Shown here: positions 26,805-36,095 of the stretch, piece after piece
How the letters are laid out: each line of letters starts with the position of its first letter
Numbering within the stretch: the first letter of the stretch is position 1
Source of the DNA: Marinifilum_A sediminis
GTDB taxonomy: Bacteria > Bacteroidota > Bacteroidia > Bacteroidales > Marinifilaceae
DNA length: 64,000 nt
Reading direction: 5' to 3'
NCBI GenBank assembly: GCA_947496465.1
Contig: CANMCX010000008.1
Coordinates: 1 to 64,000, forward strand
Program-made: the position numbers and the translations under genes
Notes under the pieces: generated by a model
Database searches by the model: none
Told to the model about the DNA's origin: nothing
The model's input: the letters and a program-made list of their open reading frames with translations, nothing else

Positions 26805-27338
26805 TCATTTTCGATTTCTTATTCTACTTAAGGATACCGATGTAATTCCGAGATAGGAAGCAATATAATGTTGCGGGATACGATTAAATATATCAGGATT
26901 ATGAGTGAGTAGCTGTTCATACCTTTCCTGTGGTTTTTCTTTAATTCGCGATAAGAACAGTTTTTGATAGGTGATTAACCTCTGGAAGATTTGTTTTTCA
27001 ACTAGTTCCTTTATTTCGACTGAACTAGTTACAATTCTGTGAAAATCGGTTTTACTTACATGCAAAATGGTACTGGCTTCAATTGTTTCAAGGCTAAACA
27101 TACTTGGTTGATTCGCCCAAAAACTTTCTATTGAAGAAACAGCATCCCCTTCAAAGAAAAACTGAAAAGTAACATCTTTACCATCATTATTGAAGCACAA
27201 TCGCAAACATCCTTTCTTAATAAAGTAGATATTATTTGACACCTCTCCTTCTCTTAAAATAATAAACTTAGCAGGTAACTGTTGTTCCGTTGCTACCTCC
27301 TTTAGGCGATCCCATATCTTTGAATTAATCCTCATCAA
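26805..27338 (-). CDS. Crp/Fnr-family regulator
   Basis: The 177-residue protein has a cyclic-nucleotide-binding-like domain (about 20-110, with ILREGEVSNNIYFIKKGCLR) and a short C-terminal helix-turn-helix (RIPQHYIASYLGITSVSLSRIR). The alternative ATG one codon downstream cannot be excluded. It lies 11 bases after the ABC ATPase gene and is probably the last gene of the permease-ATPase-regulator operon, so it may report on or control that transporter. The effector-binding arginine of true CRP is not obvious. Confidence 0.85.
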   Translation of the reverse strand: MMRINSKIWDRLKEVATEQQLPAKFIILREGEVSNNIYFIKKGCLRLCFNNDGKDVTFQFFFEGDAVSSIESFWANQPSMFSLETIEASTILHVSKTDFHRIVTSSVEIKELVEKQIFQRLITYQKLFLSRIKEKPQERYEQLLTHNPDIFNRIPQHYIASYLGITSVSLSRIRNRK

Positions 27339-27349
27339 AAATCGATTAT

Positions 27350-28051
27350 TTATTTCTCTTCCCCTTTTTCAAACAACTGATTGATGATTTCTATGTTTTC
27401 ATTCTCAATCTTATCAAAAATCTCACGTTCGAAATCGGCAAAGCCAGTCTTGTCTTTACTATATTTTATCTTTCCCTTTTCCAGATAATGAATAAAATCG
27501 CATAAGTTTGTCAGAGTTTCTATAATATGAGAAGTCACAATAATGGTTTTCCCATTCTCTTTTAAGCGGAGCAAAATCATGCGAATAATTCTGCAGGTTT
27601 CTATATCAATACCATTAAAAGGTTCATCAAGAATTAGCAAAGGTTTATCTTGCTTTAAAATACCCAATAAAGTCAGTTTTTTCTTCATTCCTGTGGAATA
27701 TCCATCAATGATATGATCCAATGGCAAATCGAATAACAAATTCCATTTCTCAAGATCGAACTCCTTATTTGTAAACAAGTTGAGATACTCTCTGCCCGTA
27801 ATGTTGGAATAAAAGAAATTTTCAGTTACCAGATAAGCCAATGATTTTTTATTGATTTTATATCCATCGCTTAACATCTTCCCACTATCAACTTTTTTTA
27901 AGCCAAACATGCCATTCAATAAGGTTGTTTTACCCGCTCCATTTAAGCCCACAATTCCATGTATCATTCCGTCTTGTAACAACAAGTTCAGGTTATGGAT
28001 TACAGGCTCATTTTTTCGGTAGGATATGTTAAGATTCTTAATTGTAATCAT
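27350..28051 (-). CDS. ABC transporter ATP-binding protein
   Basis: The 233-residue protein has the Walker A motif GLNGAGKTT (35-43), an ABC signature variant YSTGMKKKLTLLG and Walker B PLLILDEPFNGID, followed by the switch histidine in TSHIIE. It overlaps the upstream permease gene by 14 bases, so the two are translationally coupled. Substrate and direction are unknown; the single ATPase with one six-segment permease resembles a small exporter. Confidence 0.92.
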   Translation of the reverse strand: MITIKNLNISYRKNEPVIHNLNLLLQDGMIHGIVGLNGAGKTTLLNGMFGLKKVDSGKMLSDGYKINKKSLAYLVTENFFYSNITGREYLNLFTNKEFDLEKWNLLFDLPLDHIIDGYSTGMKKKLTLLGILKQDKPLLILDEPFNGIDIETCRIIRMILLRLKENGKTIIVTSHIIETLTNLCDFIHYLEKGKIKYSKDKTGFADFEREIFDKIENENIEIINQLFEKGEEK

Positions 28052-28985
28052 TTAAATAGAAATTGAGTTTATCAATTGATTTTAGGTAATGACGAATGGT
28101 TAAAACCCAAACCAATGGAATAAATACTGGAATAAAACAGCCTAAGGCTCCAAAGGCTCCGAACATTTGCGCTGCCGGAGATTTTGTGTTCGGTTCGTAA
28201 AAAGCATATTTGGTTACAATTACATAAATATGCAGAAATATAAAAATTACGTATTCGGCTATTGGAATGTACCATTTATCGAAATGGAAAATCAAAAACA
28301 TTAAAATAAGAGGAGTTACCATTACTGAAAATAAGAGCAATTGCCTTTTTACTTTTAATAGCAAAAACTGTTTCGCGTTTAATTCGTGCAGTAATAATAC
28401 TTGATACGATTCACATTCTTCATAAAAACTGAAAGTGATAAATCCCAAAATAAATATGGCAAGTGGCACAACTCCAATATTAAATGAAGCGATAAAGGCA
28501 AATATCCAAACGGCAATTATTATAAAAAAATATTTCCTTACTCCTGCTTTCCACTCAAAAGAATCTGCTGGAATTGCAGCTTGTAAACGACTATTCAAAA
28601 TCCTGTGTTTTGTCGTGAATTCTATTAATGATACAAGTACTATTCCACCGCATAATTCAAGAAAAGATATCCATTGTAAATGAATTAGAAACAGTGAAAG
28701 TACAGGAAGAGAAAGAAGGAGATATTCGATTAAAAGAAGAATTCTAAAGTTTGAAAAATGACTTTTCAAAAACAATTTATCTCCCCGTTTAATATGAATG
28801 GAGAGTAAAAGCAGAATAAATCCGACACTAATAAACTGAGAATACGATCTATCAGAAGAATAAGAGTTTAAAAGAGATCCAACAAAAAAAAGTAAACCAA
28901 ATAAAAACACAGAACGAAACAAACCGATTTGAACAATTGCTCTGTAGGTTTGCTTTACTCTTATCCACATCAATGCTTTTACCAT
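28038..28985 (-). CDS. ABC transporter permease-like membrane protein
   Basis: The 315-residue protein has about eight hydrophobic segments spread over the chain and no recognisable soluble domain. Its 14-base overlap with the ATPase gene and the shared strand make it the membrane part of that transporter. It lies 58 bases after the YcaQ-like gene, so the transcription unit may begin there. Confidence 0.75.
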   Translation of the reverse strand: MVKALMWIRVKQTYRAIVQIGLFRSVFLFGLLFFVGSLLNSYSSDRSYSQFISVGFILLLLSIHIKRGDKLFLKSHFSNFRILLLIEYLLLSLPVLSLFLIHLQWISFLELCGGIVLVSLIEFTTKHRILNSRLQAAIPADSFEWKAGVRKYFFIIIAVWIFAFIASFNIGVVPLAIFILGFITFSFYEECESYQVLLLHELNAKQFLLLKVKRQLLLFSVMVTPLILMFLIFHFDKWYIPIAEYVIFIFLHIYVIVTKYAFYEPNTKSPAAQMFGAFGALGCFIPVFIPLVWVLTIRHYLKSIDKLNFYLNDYN

Positions 28986-29043
28986 ACAGGAATTAATTTA
29001 TTTATTGTGCCCTAATCTACAAAACATTTGTCTGGCAATAAAA

Positions 29044-30252
29044 CTACAATCCCAATCCTAAGAACAAAGTCTGTAAAGCTGGTTTTAAATTTGCCGGAGA
29101 AGTTTTATGCAAACAAATCTGATTGCATTCATTAAAGCTCATAAAGGCTTGTATTTCTTTAATTAATACAAGAGAAAAGGCTTCAGCCTTTGATAAATTT
29201 GATTCCAAAACCAGATTATTGATATGCAAGATAGATTTCTTTCTATCTGCTTTGCAATCCATTCGGGCAATCAATTTTCCATCCCACAAAATTGGCAAAG
29301 AGAAATAACCATATTTGCGCTTTGCTTCGGGAACGTAACATTCTATCTGATAGTCGAAATCGAATAATGCTTGCATGCGCTTACGCTGAATAAGCAAATT
29401 ATCGAAAGGTGAAAGTATTTTAAGTTTACTTCGTGATAAAGATTGATTCAACAATTCAAGTGAAGTCGGCAAAACAAAATAGTTCGTATCATTTACGTTT
29501 ACCTCCCGTACTTCTCCATTAGAAAGCATTTCCTTTAGAGCATCAATTACAAGAGGCTTCGTGTTTTTTAACAAGTAAGACATTTCGGCTGCATGTCCCA
29601 CTCCATTTGCTTCCAGATATCGGGTAATTAAAAATCGTGTATGCTCCTCTTGACCCGGTATACAGGTATCAATTCCTTTTGGCAATACTCTTTCGGTAAG
29701 ATCATATACTTTATGAAAGTTCACCCGCGAAGGAATCATGAGATCGCCTTGCATAAACAGATATTCCAATGCTCGCTTGGCAGGTTTGCTTGCCCAATCC
29801 ATATTTTTTGCTCCAGTATGCTCAAAATCTTTAGCCATTAATGGTCCTTCCTTCTCTATTCTTTTTAGAACCATGTTTATCATCTTCTCATCTCGATCGT
29901 ACCAATGCTTCTGTTCCCCGCTTGCAATTGCTACTTTTCGGGGCAGACTAAATCGGTAATCGCACATTGGCAAATAAGCAGCCGCATGCGACCAGTATTC
30001 AAATACTTTTTTATCGGCAACTAATTGATCCAAATGGGAATTTTGATAGCGAGGGTTACGATTCCACAAAGTATGATGATGAGCTCTCTGAATCACCGAA
30101 ATGGTATCTATTTGTACATAACCGAGATTTTCAATCGCTGATAAAGTAGCTTCAATTGCATTTCCACTTTTCTTTGCCGGTGGCAATTGCTGTGATAACA
30201 ATACCAGTTTTCTGGCTTCTTGCTTGGATAGAGAGTCAACTTTTTGGGTCAT
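29044..30252 (-). CDS. YcaQ/AlkZ-like DNA glycosylase (winged-helix HTH_42 family)
   Basis: The 402-residue protein matches the HTH_42 winged-helix family (COG3214). Members characterised in Streptomyces (AlkZ) and E. coli (YcaQ/AlkX) remove alkylated or cross-linked bases from DNA. The catalytic QxD motif is visible as QID in YVQIDTISVIQRAHHHTLW (about 51-69). There is no signal peptide, so the protein is cytoplasmic. YcaQ-type cross-link repair is inferred from the motif. Confidence 0.85.
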   Translation of the reverse strand: MTQKVDSLSKQEARKLVLLSQQLPPAKKSGNAIEATLSAIENLGYVQIDTISVIQRAHHHTLWNRNPRYQNSHLDQLVADKKVFEYWSHAAAYLPMCDYRFSLPRKVAIASGEQKHWYDRDEKMINMVLKRIEKEGPLMAKDFEHTGAKNMDWASKPAKRALEYLFMQGDLMIPSRVNFHKVYDLTERVLPKGIDTCIPGQEEHTRFLITRYLEANGVGHAAEMSYLLKNTKPLVIDALKEMLSNGEVREVNVNDTNYFVLPTSLELLNQSLSRSKLKILSPFDNLLIQRKRMQALFDFDYQIECYVPEAKRKYGYFSLPILWDGKLIARMDCKADRKKSILHINNLVLESNLSKAEAFSLVLIKEIQAFMSFNECNQICLHKTSPANLKPALQTLFLGLGL

Positions 30253-30344
30253 GGATTTATTTCTTAATTTCCGTTCATGAATCTACAAAACAAATAGCTT
30301 TTAATGAAATACTAGATTCAATTGAAAAAGAATACTCCAATAAA

Positions 30345-30370
30345 AAACTCCCACATATTTGTGAGAGTTT
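30345..30370 (-). terminator. Intrinsic terminator of the radical SAM gene
   Basis: AAACTC-CAC pairs with GTG-GAGTTT, and on the minus strand a T-run (TTTTTT) follows. It ends about 20 bases after the stop codon at 30392. Confidence 0.7.
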
Positions 30371-30391
30371 ATATCTAATTCATTAAAAAGT

Positions 30392-31330
30392 TTATTCTAC
30401 TTTCAGTTGATAAAATACACCTCTTTCTTGCTCTAATTTTTCAATTTGATTTTTTGCATCTAAAACATCCATGCACTTACTCACCTCTTCTTCACACATT
30501 CCTAAAATGGTACTTAAATCTTCAAGTGTGCAAGGTCGACGCGAAATGGTTTCCAAAATTGCATTTTCTATATCTTTCCGATAAGATTGTTCCTTATTTG
30601 CTTGTTTTGGTTTGGCAATAATTTCAACATTGTCTAACTGCCAAAAATCTATTACTCTTTGCAATTCATCCTGTGTAGCTCCTCTCAAATTGGCAACCGT
30701 TCCTGGTCTATCTAAAGTATTTAACTGAACTGAATCATGCTTAATTTTTAGGATTAACTTCTTAAGCTCAGCAAGTTCACTTTCGCTATCATTGTACCCA
30801 GGTAGAATAAATACTTCCAACCATATTTTACCTTTGAACTCATTACAAAAATTGATCAAGCCATTAATGTACTGCTCAAAGTCTAAATCCTTGTGTGGAC
30901 GATTGATTTTTCTAAAAACCTGTTCGGTAGCGGCATCTAAAGAAGGAAGTACAAGATCAACACCTACCATTGCCTCTCTTACATTTTTATCATGAAGAAG
31001 AGTTCCATTGGTAATCAAAGCCACTGAGATCTCAGGATATTCTTGCTTGATAAATTGAAGTATCTCTCCCAGGTTCTCATTTAATGTAGGTTCTCCGGAT
31101 GCTGTTATGGTAATGTAATCGGGCTTAGGGTTATTCTTCAAATAATGCTCTAACTCCCCTATAATTTTTTCAGATTCTATATATGCCTTTCGTTCAACTG
31201 ATAGTTTCGTAGTTTTTCCAACTTCGCAATAAACACAATCTATCGAGCAAACTTTTTTAGGAACCAAATCAAGTCCTAGTGATATCCCTAACCTTCTGGA
31301 AGGAACCGGTCCAAACAAATATTTATACAT
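30392..31330 (-). CDS. Radical SAM protein of the COG0731 family
   Basis: The 312-residue protein has the iron-sulfur motif Cx3Cx2C at C28, C32 and C35 (VCSIDCVYCEVG) preceded by the family hallmark FGPVPSRRLGISLG (7-20). The C-terminal 70 residues form a small helical region resembling a winged helix. COG0731 members are related to wyosine-synthesis proteins, but bacterial copies have no established substrate. It has its own terminator. Confidence 0.9.
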   Translation of the reverse strand: MYKYLFGPVPSRRLGISLGLDLVPKKVCSIDCVYCEVGKTTKLSVERKAYIESEKIIGELEHYLKNNPKPDYITITASGEPTLNENLGEILQFIKQEYPEISVALITNGTLLHDKNVREAMVGVDLVLPSLDAATEQVFRKINRPHKDLDFEQYINGLINFCNEFKGKIWLEVFILPGYNDSESELAELKKLILKIKHDSVQLNTLDRPGTVANLRGATQDELQRVIDFWQLDNVEIIAKPKQANKEQSYRKDIENAILETISRRPCTLEDLSTILGMCEEEVSKCMDVLDAKNQIEKLEQERGVFYQLKVE

Positions 31331-31594
31331 TCTGCTAATATTTTACCTTATCAAATCTATTGGCAAAGTTAATAGCTTCGTCCGAAATGACAGCTTTTAT
31401 AACTATTTATCCTTTCTTGAAATACCTTTTTCACGATAAATAAATAAATTACTTACAAGCAGTACAAGCTCTTCTTTTGTTAAACCTAATGATTTTCGTA
31501 AATTTAATAATGACTGACACTCAGGGAACAAGCTTTTCTCCTTAGCACTTCCAATAATTACTTCTTTAACCCTTAACCTTATAAAACTAATCTC

Positions 31595-32359
31595 ATGAAT
31601 TTTCTACTTATTTTAATTGTAAGCCTTGCTGTTTTATTTTTCGCAGGTGTTAGAATCATATTTGAATACAAAAGAGCCTTAAAATTCCGATTTGGAAAAT
31701 ACATCAAAATTCTAAATCCAGGCTTTCGATGGATCATCCCTATCGTTGAAACGGTTAATATTGTTGACATTCGAGTAATAACTATCAACATTGATTCTCA
31801 GGAAGTAATGACAGAAGACAATGTTCCTTGTAGTATAGATGGCGTAGTATTTTTTCAAATTAACGATCCCGAAAAGGCTGTTTTAGAAGTAGAAGAATAC
31901 AAATTTGCGATTACTCAATTGGCTCAAGCTGCTTTGCGCGATGTTTGTGGAAAGGTTGAACTGGATACCATTTTATCGAAACGAGAAGAAATGGGCAAAA
32001 ACATCAAATCTATTGTGGAGAAGGAAACTGCAGTTTGGGGAATTGTAATTATCGATGTGAAAATTAAAGATATTCAATTGCCTGAGAATATGAGAAGAAT
32101 GATGGCGAACCAAGCCGAAGCAGAACGATCTCGCAGAGCCAGAGTAATTCTCGCACTAGCTGAAGAGGAAGCTGCAGAAAATCTTCTGGCTGCGGGTAAA
32201 TTGATTGACAAATCACCATCGGCAATAAAACTACGATTGTATCAGACGTTGGCAAACATTGCCTCTGAGAAAAACTCAACTATTTTGTTTCCTTTTCCAG
32301 AAGAAGTTTTACCGAGAAATACTAAAGAAAAACCTAATGATTCTATCGATAAAAAGTAA
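31595..32359 (+). CDS. Slipin (stomatin/SPFH family) membrane protein
   Basis: The 254-residue protein has one N-terminal membrane segment (3-20) followed by an SPFH domain: PGFRWIIPIVETVNIVDIRV (about 43-62), VPCSIDGVVFFQIND and QAALRDVCGKVELDTILSKR. The C-terminus has an EAERSRRARVILALAEEEAA helix typical of slipins. These proteins oligomerise on the inner membrane and organise or protect other membrane proteins. No NfeD-type partner gene is adjacent. Confidence 0.92.
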   Translation: MNFLLILIVSLAVLFFAGVRIIFEYKRALKFRFGKYIKILNPGFRWIIPIVETVNIVDIRVITINIDSQEVMTEDNVPCSIDGVVFFQINDPEKAVLEVEEYKFAITQLAQAALRDVCGKVELDTILSKREEMGKNIKSIVEKETAVWGIVIIDVKIKDIQLPENMRRMMANQAEAERSRRARVILALAEEEAAENLLAAGKLIDKSPSAIKLRLYQTLANIASEKNSTILFPFPEEVLPRNTKEKPNDSIDKK

Positions 32360-32455
32360 GTAGAATAATTTGGGACAAATATAAATTCCAAAAATAAGAT
32401 ACACTAAATGCTTATCTCTATTGAATTAATTTTTGTCCCACAATAACCTAAATTT

Positions 32456-33106
32456 CTAATTATTCTGTTTTAACCACTCAACACGTCTTGAGTCGGGCAA
32501 GTGTTTTATTCTGAAATTTTCAAAAATAGCAGTAAACCCATCACCATCAGGACTAGCAGCCATCATACCAACTTTAACCATAGTGTTATCGGGAAAATAT
32601 ACAATATTGCTCATTTGATAATTCTTTCCATCAAGAGAATAAAATATCTCAACAGCATCGAGTTTTCTTTTAGCCTTTATCCATACACTTTTAGGTTTTT
32701 CTTTTAATGTGATCACACTCCATGAACTAAAATCAATGGTATGAACTGTACTAAAATTGTATACTCCATCTACGTATTCAATACCGGTTTTAACCCAATG
32801 ATTTTCATCAATTCGTAACATTAAACCCATTTGATCAAATCGAGTTTTGTATTCTCCTTCAATTTCAACAATTACTTCAAATTCACCACCTCTTTCTGTA
32901 TATAGAAAAGGAGCATCATTTACTGTAAATCCATAATGAGTTTTATTCCAATAATCAGTCTGAGGCGTCACTTCCATAGTTAATTTACCATTGTCTATAC
33001 CCCATGAATCAGGTTCATTAAACCACTGCATTGCTTCCATTTTTTGAGCAAGTACAGAGGTTGTATACAAACTAATTAAAAACAATATAACTGCTAATTT
33101 TTTCAT
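32456..33106 (-). CDS. Secreted DUF1349 domain protein
   Basis: The 216-residue protein has a Sec signal (MKKLAVILFLISLYTTSVLAQ) and a DUF1349 concanavalin-like beta-sandwich: YTERGGEFEVIVEIEGEYKT, the DQMGLMLRIDENHWVKTGIEY core and PDGDGFTAIFENFRIK at the end. Related proteins are thought to bind or act on carbohydrates. It is divergent from the LuxR-type gene at 33204, which may control it through the shared 97-base intergenic region. Confidence 0.9.
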   Translation of the reverse strand: MKKLAVILFLISLYTTSVLAQKMEAMQWFNEPDSWGIDNGKLTMEVTPQTDYWNKTHYGFTVNDAPFLYTERGGEFEVIVEIEGEYKTRFDQMGLMLRIDENHWVKTGIEYVDGVYNFSTVHTIDFSSWSVITLKEKPKSVWIKAKRKLDAVEIFYSLDGKNYQMSNIVYFPDNTMVKVGMMAASPDGDGFTAIFENFRIKHLPDSRRVEWLKQNN

Positions 33107-33203
33107 ATCAATTAATTTTACTTTTAGAATTTTCTAATTTTACAAAATTGAAGTTTTTTAGTCGACAGGACAATACTGAAAAATAACCATACTTTACATT
33201 TGA

Positions 33204-33968
33204 ATGGAATTAATAAAAAAAATAGAAGATCAATTTGCTCAAGAAACTTTCGATAGTAAGGATATCAGAATTTCCAAACTCAACGAGACAATACAAACTA
33301 TAAAAGCATTTGTAAACATAGACCAATCAGTTGCAGTTTTATCCGATCTTGCCGAAAACAAGAGTCATATAATTGTTGGTTCTTTTGGTCGATATTTGGG
33401 AATGAAAGAATCAGAACATATTATTATTGATTCCATTTGGGAAAAGGAAATATACAATAGAATCCATCCTGATGATATATTTGAAAGACACCTTCTTGAA
33501 CTGGAGTTTTTTAATTTTCTAAAACAATTACCTCCTAATGATCGTTTAAACTACCATACTTCCTGTCAAATTAGAGCTACGAATCAACAACAAAATTATC
33601 AATACATATCACATCGAACTCAGTACGTGAAAAATAGTAGTAAAAATGGTCTCTGGCTTGCAGTTTGTCTTTACAACTATTCATTTGAAGATGCTCCAGC
33701 TAACAACATTAATGGTAAAATCAATAATAGTAAAACAGGAGAAAGTTTCGATGTAACTACTTATAATAACTGTACCGAGCTTTTATCGCCAAGAGAAAAA
33801 CAAGTATTAATCCTAGTTCGTGATGGGTTTTTAAGCAAAGAAATAGCCGAAAAGTTACACATAAGTATAAACACTATTAATCGACATCGTCAGAATATAC
33901 TACTTAAATTACAAGTAAATAATTCATTAGAAGCTGTACGTATCGCTATTAGACTAAAGATTATATAA
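33204..33968 (+). CDS. LuxR-type regulator with PAS-like N-terminal domain
   Basis: The 254-residue protein ends in a LuxR/GerE helix-turn-helix (LSPREKQVLILVRDGFLSKE and INTINRHRQNIL, about 192-254). Residues about 40-170 resemble the PAS-like domain usual in Bacteroidota regulators of this type (IIVGSFGRYLGM and YNRIHPDDIFERHLLELEFF). TACATTTG at 33195-33202, a -7-box-like sequence, ends one base before the ATG, so the transcript might be leaderless or the match may be chance. The DUF1349 gene on the other strand is a possible target. Confidence 0.88.
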   Translation: MELIKKIEDQFAQETFDSKDIRISKLNETIQTIKAFVNIDQSVAVLSDLAENKSHIIVGSFGRYLGMKESEHIIIDSIWEKEIYNRIHPDDIFERHLLELEFFNFLKQLPPNDRLNYHTSCQIRATNQQQNYQYISHRTQYVKNSSKNGLWLAVCLYNYSFEDAPANNINGKINNSKTGESFDVTTYNNCTELLSPREKQVLILVRDGFLSKEIAEKLHISINTINRHRQNILLKLQVNNSLEAVRIAIRLKII

Positions 33969-33985
33969 TGAACTGTATTAATCTA

Positions 33986-34022
33986 AAAATCCCCCAACAC
34001 GATTTTGTTGAGGGATTCTTTT
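33986..34022. terminator. Bidirectional terminator
   Basis: AATCCC-CAACA pairs with TGTTG-GGGATT, with A-rich sequence on the left and T-rich sequence on the right. It lies between the convergent LuxR-type and GH13 genes. Confidence 0.75.
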
Positions 34023-34038
34023 AAACTAACTTCTATTT

Positions 34039-35886
34039 CTAATTTATCTCTAATATCATTGCAGAGCGAGCCGGAACTTCAAAACTCTCCTTCAATTCAA
34101 ATGTTTTGCCAGTGATAATATCTTTAGCAGATGTTTTACCACCTAGCATTTCACGATATCTATCTGTAGCCAGTTGAACTGCTTCTGTATTCTTGTTCAG
34201 GATTACCATTACTTTTCCATTATCGGTATATCTAAAGTAGGTATAAACTCCAAAATCTGGTGCATAGTGCATCAATTTACCAGTATGAATGATTTCGTTA
34301 TTCTTTCTCCAATTTAATAGCTTTTTAAGAAAATCCTGAGCGTCTTTCTCTTGCTCACTTAATCCTTTTCCAGTAAATGCGTTAACTTTATCGCCTTCCC
34401 AACCACCAGGAAAATCCATGCGTAACAATCCATGATCACCACCCGCATCGCTGTTTGCTAAAACCTCTGTTCCATAATAAATTTGAGGTATTCCCCTCAT
34501 AGTAAGAAAGTAAGTCATTGCCATTTGATATAGATTATAATCTTTATTCAGCTGATTAAAAATTCTGGCCATATCATGATTATCTGGGAAAATCACTAAA
34601 TTATTAGGATCTGGATATTGAACATCATTTACTAACATTTCATACAATCTGATTAATCCTGTCCCCCATGTATCCTCTTGTGTCAGCCCTTCTACCAAGG
34701 CATTCTGCAATGGAAAATCCATTAAGCTTGGCAAATTGGAATCGTATCCATTCTTATTTACCTTAGCCTTTTGCCAATATGATACAATAGCAGGATTTGT
34801 ACTCCATTCTTCACCAACAATATTTAGGTTTGGATATTCAGCTAATACTCTTAAGTTCCACTCTCGTAAAAAATCTGCATCTGAATAAGGATAAGTATCC
34901 ACACGTAGACCATATAAATCGGCATATTCAATCCACCAAATGGTGTTTTGAATCAAATAATTTGCCATGAACTCGTTGCGTTGATTCAAATCAGGCATGC
35001 TTTTCACAAACCATCCATCCGAAAATTGTTTTAAATCCTCTTTCGATGCGTACTGATCCTGAACGGTAGTTCTCTTGTGCGTGCAACTTGTGAAATTCCC
35101 TTCGTTATTAATCCAATCTTTGGTAGGGATGTCTTTCATCCACCAATGTCCAGAGCCACAGTGGTTCAAGACAATATCCATGATGATTCCGATTCCCTTA
35201 TCTTTTCCCAATTTCGATAGTTTGCGATAATCTTCGTTTGTACCAATGCGTGCATCAATATTGTAGAAGTCAGTTATCGCATAGCCATGATAAGATGTGG
35301 TTTGACGGTTCTCCAATAAGGGAGTAGACCAAATAGAGGTAAATCCCATATCGGCAATGTAATCCAAATGATCAATAATCCCTTGGATATCTCCTCCATG
35401 GCGACCATTTTTCTCCTCACGATCCAAACCTTCCAATAATCCTTCTACATTATCGTTACCCGGATTTCCATTGGCAAAGCGATCCGGAGTAATTAGATAC
35501 ATTACATCAGCAGGAGTAAAACTTTTACGTTCAGCCGAAGCATTTCTTCTCTCTTTTAGCTGATAGTTGTATTTCACTTTTGTTTTCTTTCCCTTTTTAA
35601 AAAGGATATCAAAACTCCCCGCTTTCACATCCTTTGTCAATTGTAAATCAATAAACAAATAGTTGGGATTCTCTACTTTGTTAATCTTTTTAATACTTAT
35701 CCCAGGATAAGTTAATTCTGGCACCAGCTCAGAGATATTTTCACCATGAACTAACAATTGCAGATTTGGATTTTGCATGTCTGCCCACCAAAATGCAGGC
35801 TCCAAATGATCTATTTTGTGTTTTGTTGAAAAAGCTAAATTTCCTAATAACAATACACTTATAAATACTAATAATACTCGTTTCAT
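34039..35886 (-). CDS. SusA-like GH13 alpha-amylase/neopullulanase
   Basis: The 615-residue secreted enzyme has a Sec signal and an N-terminal cyclomaltodextrinase-type domain (about 24-115, FWWADMQNPNLQLLVHGENI). The GH13 barrel carries nucleophile D in LRVDTYPYSD, acid/base E in NIVGEEWST and the third acid in FPDNHDMAR. Length and order match SusA of Bacteroides, a periplasmic neopullulanase that cuts imported maltooligosaccharides. It is a paralogue of the gene at 46198 but lies 6 kb outside the main maltose operon, downstream of a DUF5916 gene. Confidence 0.92.
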   Translation of the reverse strand: MKRVLLVFISVLLLGNLAFSTKHKIDHLEPAFWWADMQNPNLQLLVHGENISELVPELTYPGISIKKINKVENPNYLFIDLQLTKDVKAGSFDILFKKGKKTKVKYNYQLKERRNASAERKSFTPADVMYLITPDRFANGNPGNDNVEGLLEGLDREEKNGRHGGDIQGIIDHLDYIADMGFTSIWSTPLLENRQTTSYHGYAITDFYNIDARIGTNEDYRKLSKLGKDKGIGIIMDIVLNHCGSGHWWMKDIPTKDWINNEGNFTSCTHKRTTVQDQYASKEDLKQFSDGWFVKSMPDLNQRNEFMANYLIQNTIWWIEYADLYGLRVDTYPYSDADFLREWNLRVLAEYPNLNIVGEEWSTNPAIVSYWQKAKVNKNGYDSNLPSLMDFPLQNALVEGLTQEDTWGTGLIRLYEMLVNDVQYPDPNNLVIFPDNHDMARIFNQLNKDYNLYQMAMTYFLTMRGIPQIYYGTEVLANSDAGGDHGLLRMDFPGGWEGDKVNAFTGKGLSEQEKDAQDFLKKLLNWRKNNEIIHTGKLMHYAPDFGVYTYFRYTDNGKVMVILNKNTEAVQLATDRYREMLGGKTSAKDIITGKTFELKESFEVPARSAMILEIN

Positions 35887-36095
35887 ATAATTAAAATATT
35901 TTATTCTATTTCGTTCTGTTCGAATACAATTGACAATTAAAGAAAGTTACTCATATCTAGCAAATTATTTCCACCGAACACCTCTTCAAATATATGGATA
36001 AACTCTTTAGAAGACCGAAACCATATGTCCTCATAAACTTGTATTTGGTAGCAGTAAATCTGTATTTAAAACTTTTCGTTTTCCTTATACTTTTC

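Noticed and set aside
31403..31603. Open minus-strand frame of about 66 codons ending in EELVLLVSNLFIYREKGISR-like sequence
   Set aside because: It looks weakly protein-like but has no ATG or GTG and starts inside the slipin gene's antisense strand; possibly a gene remnant, but not supportable.
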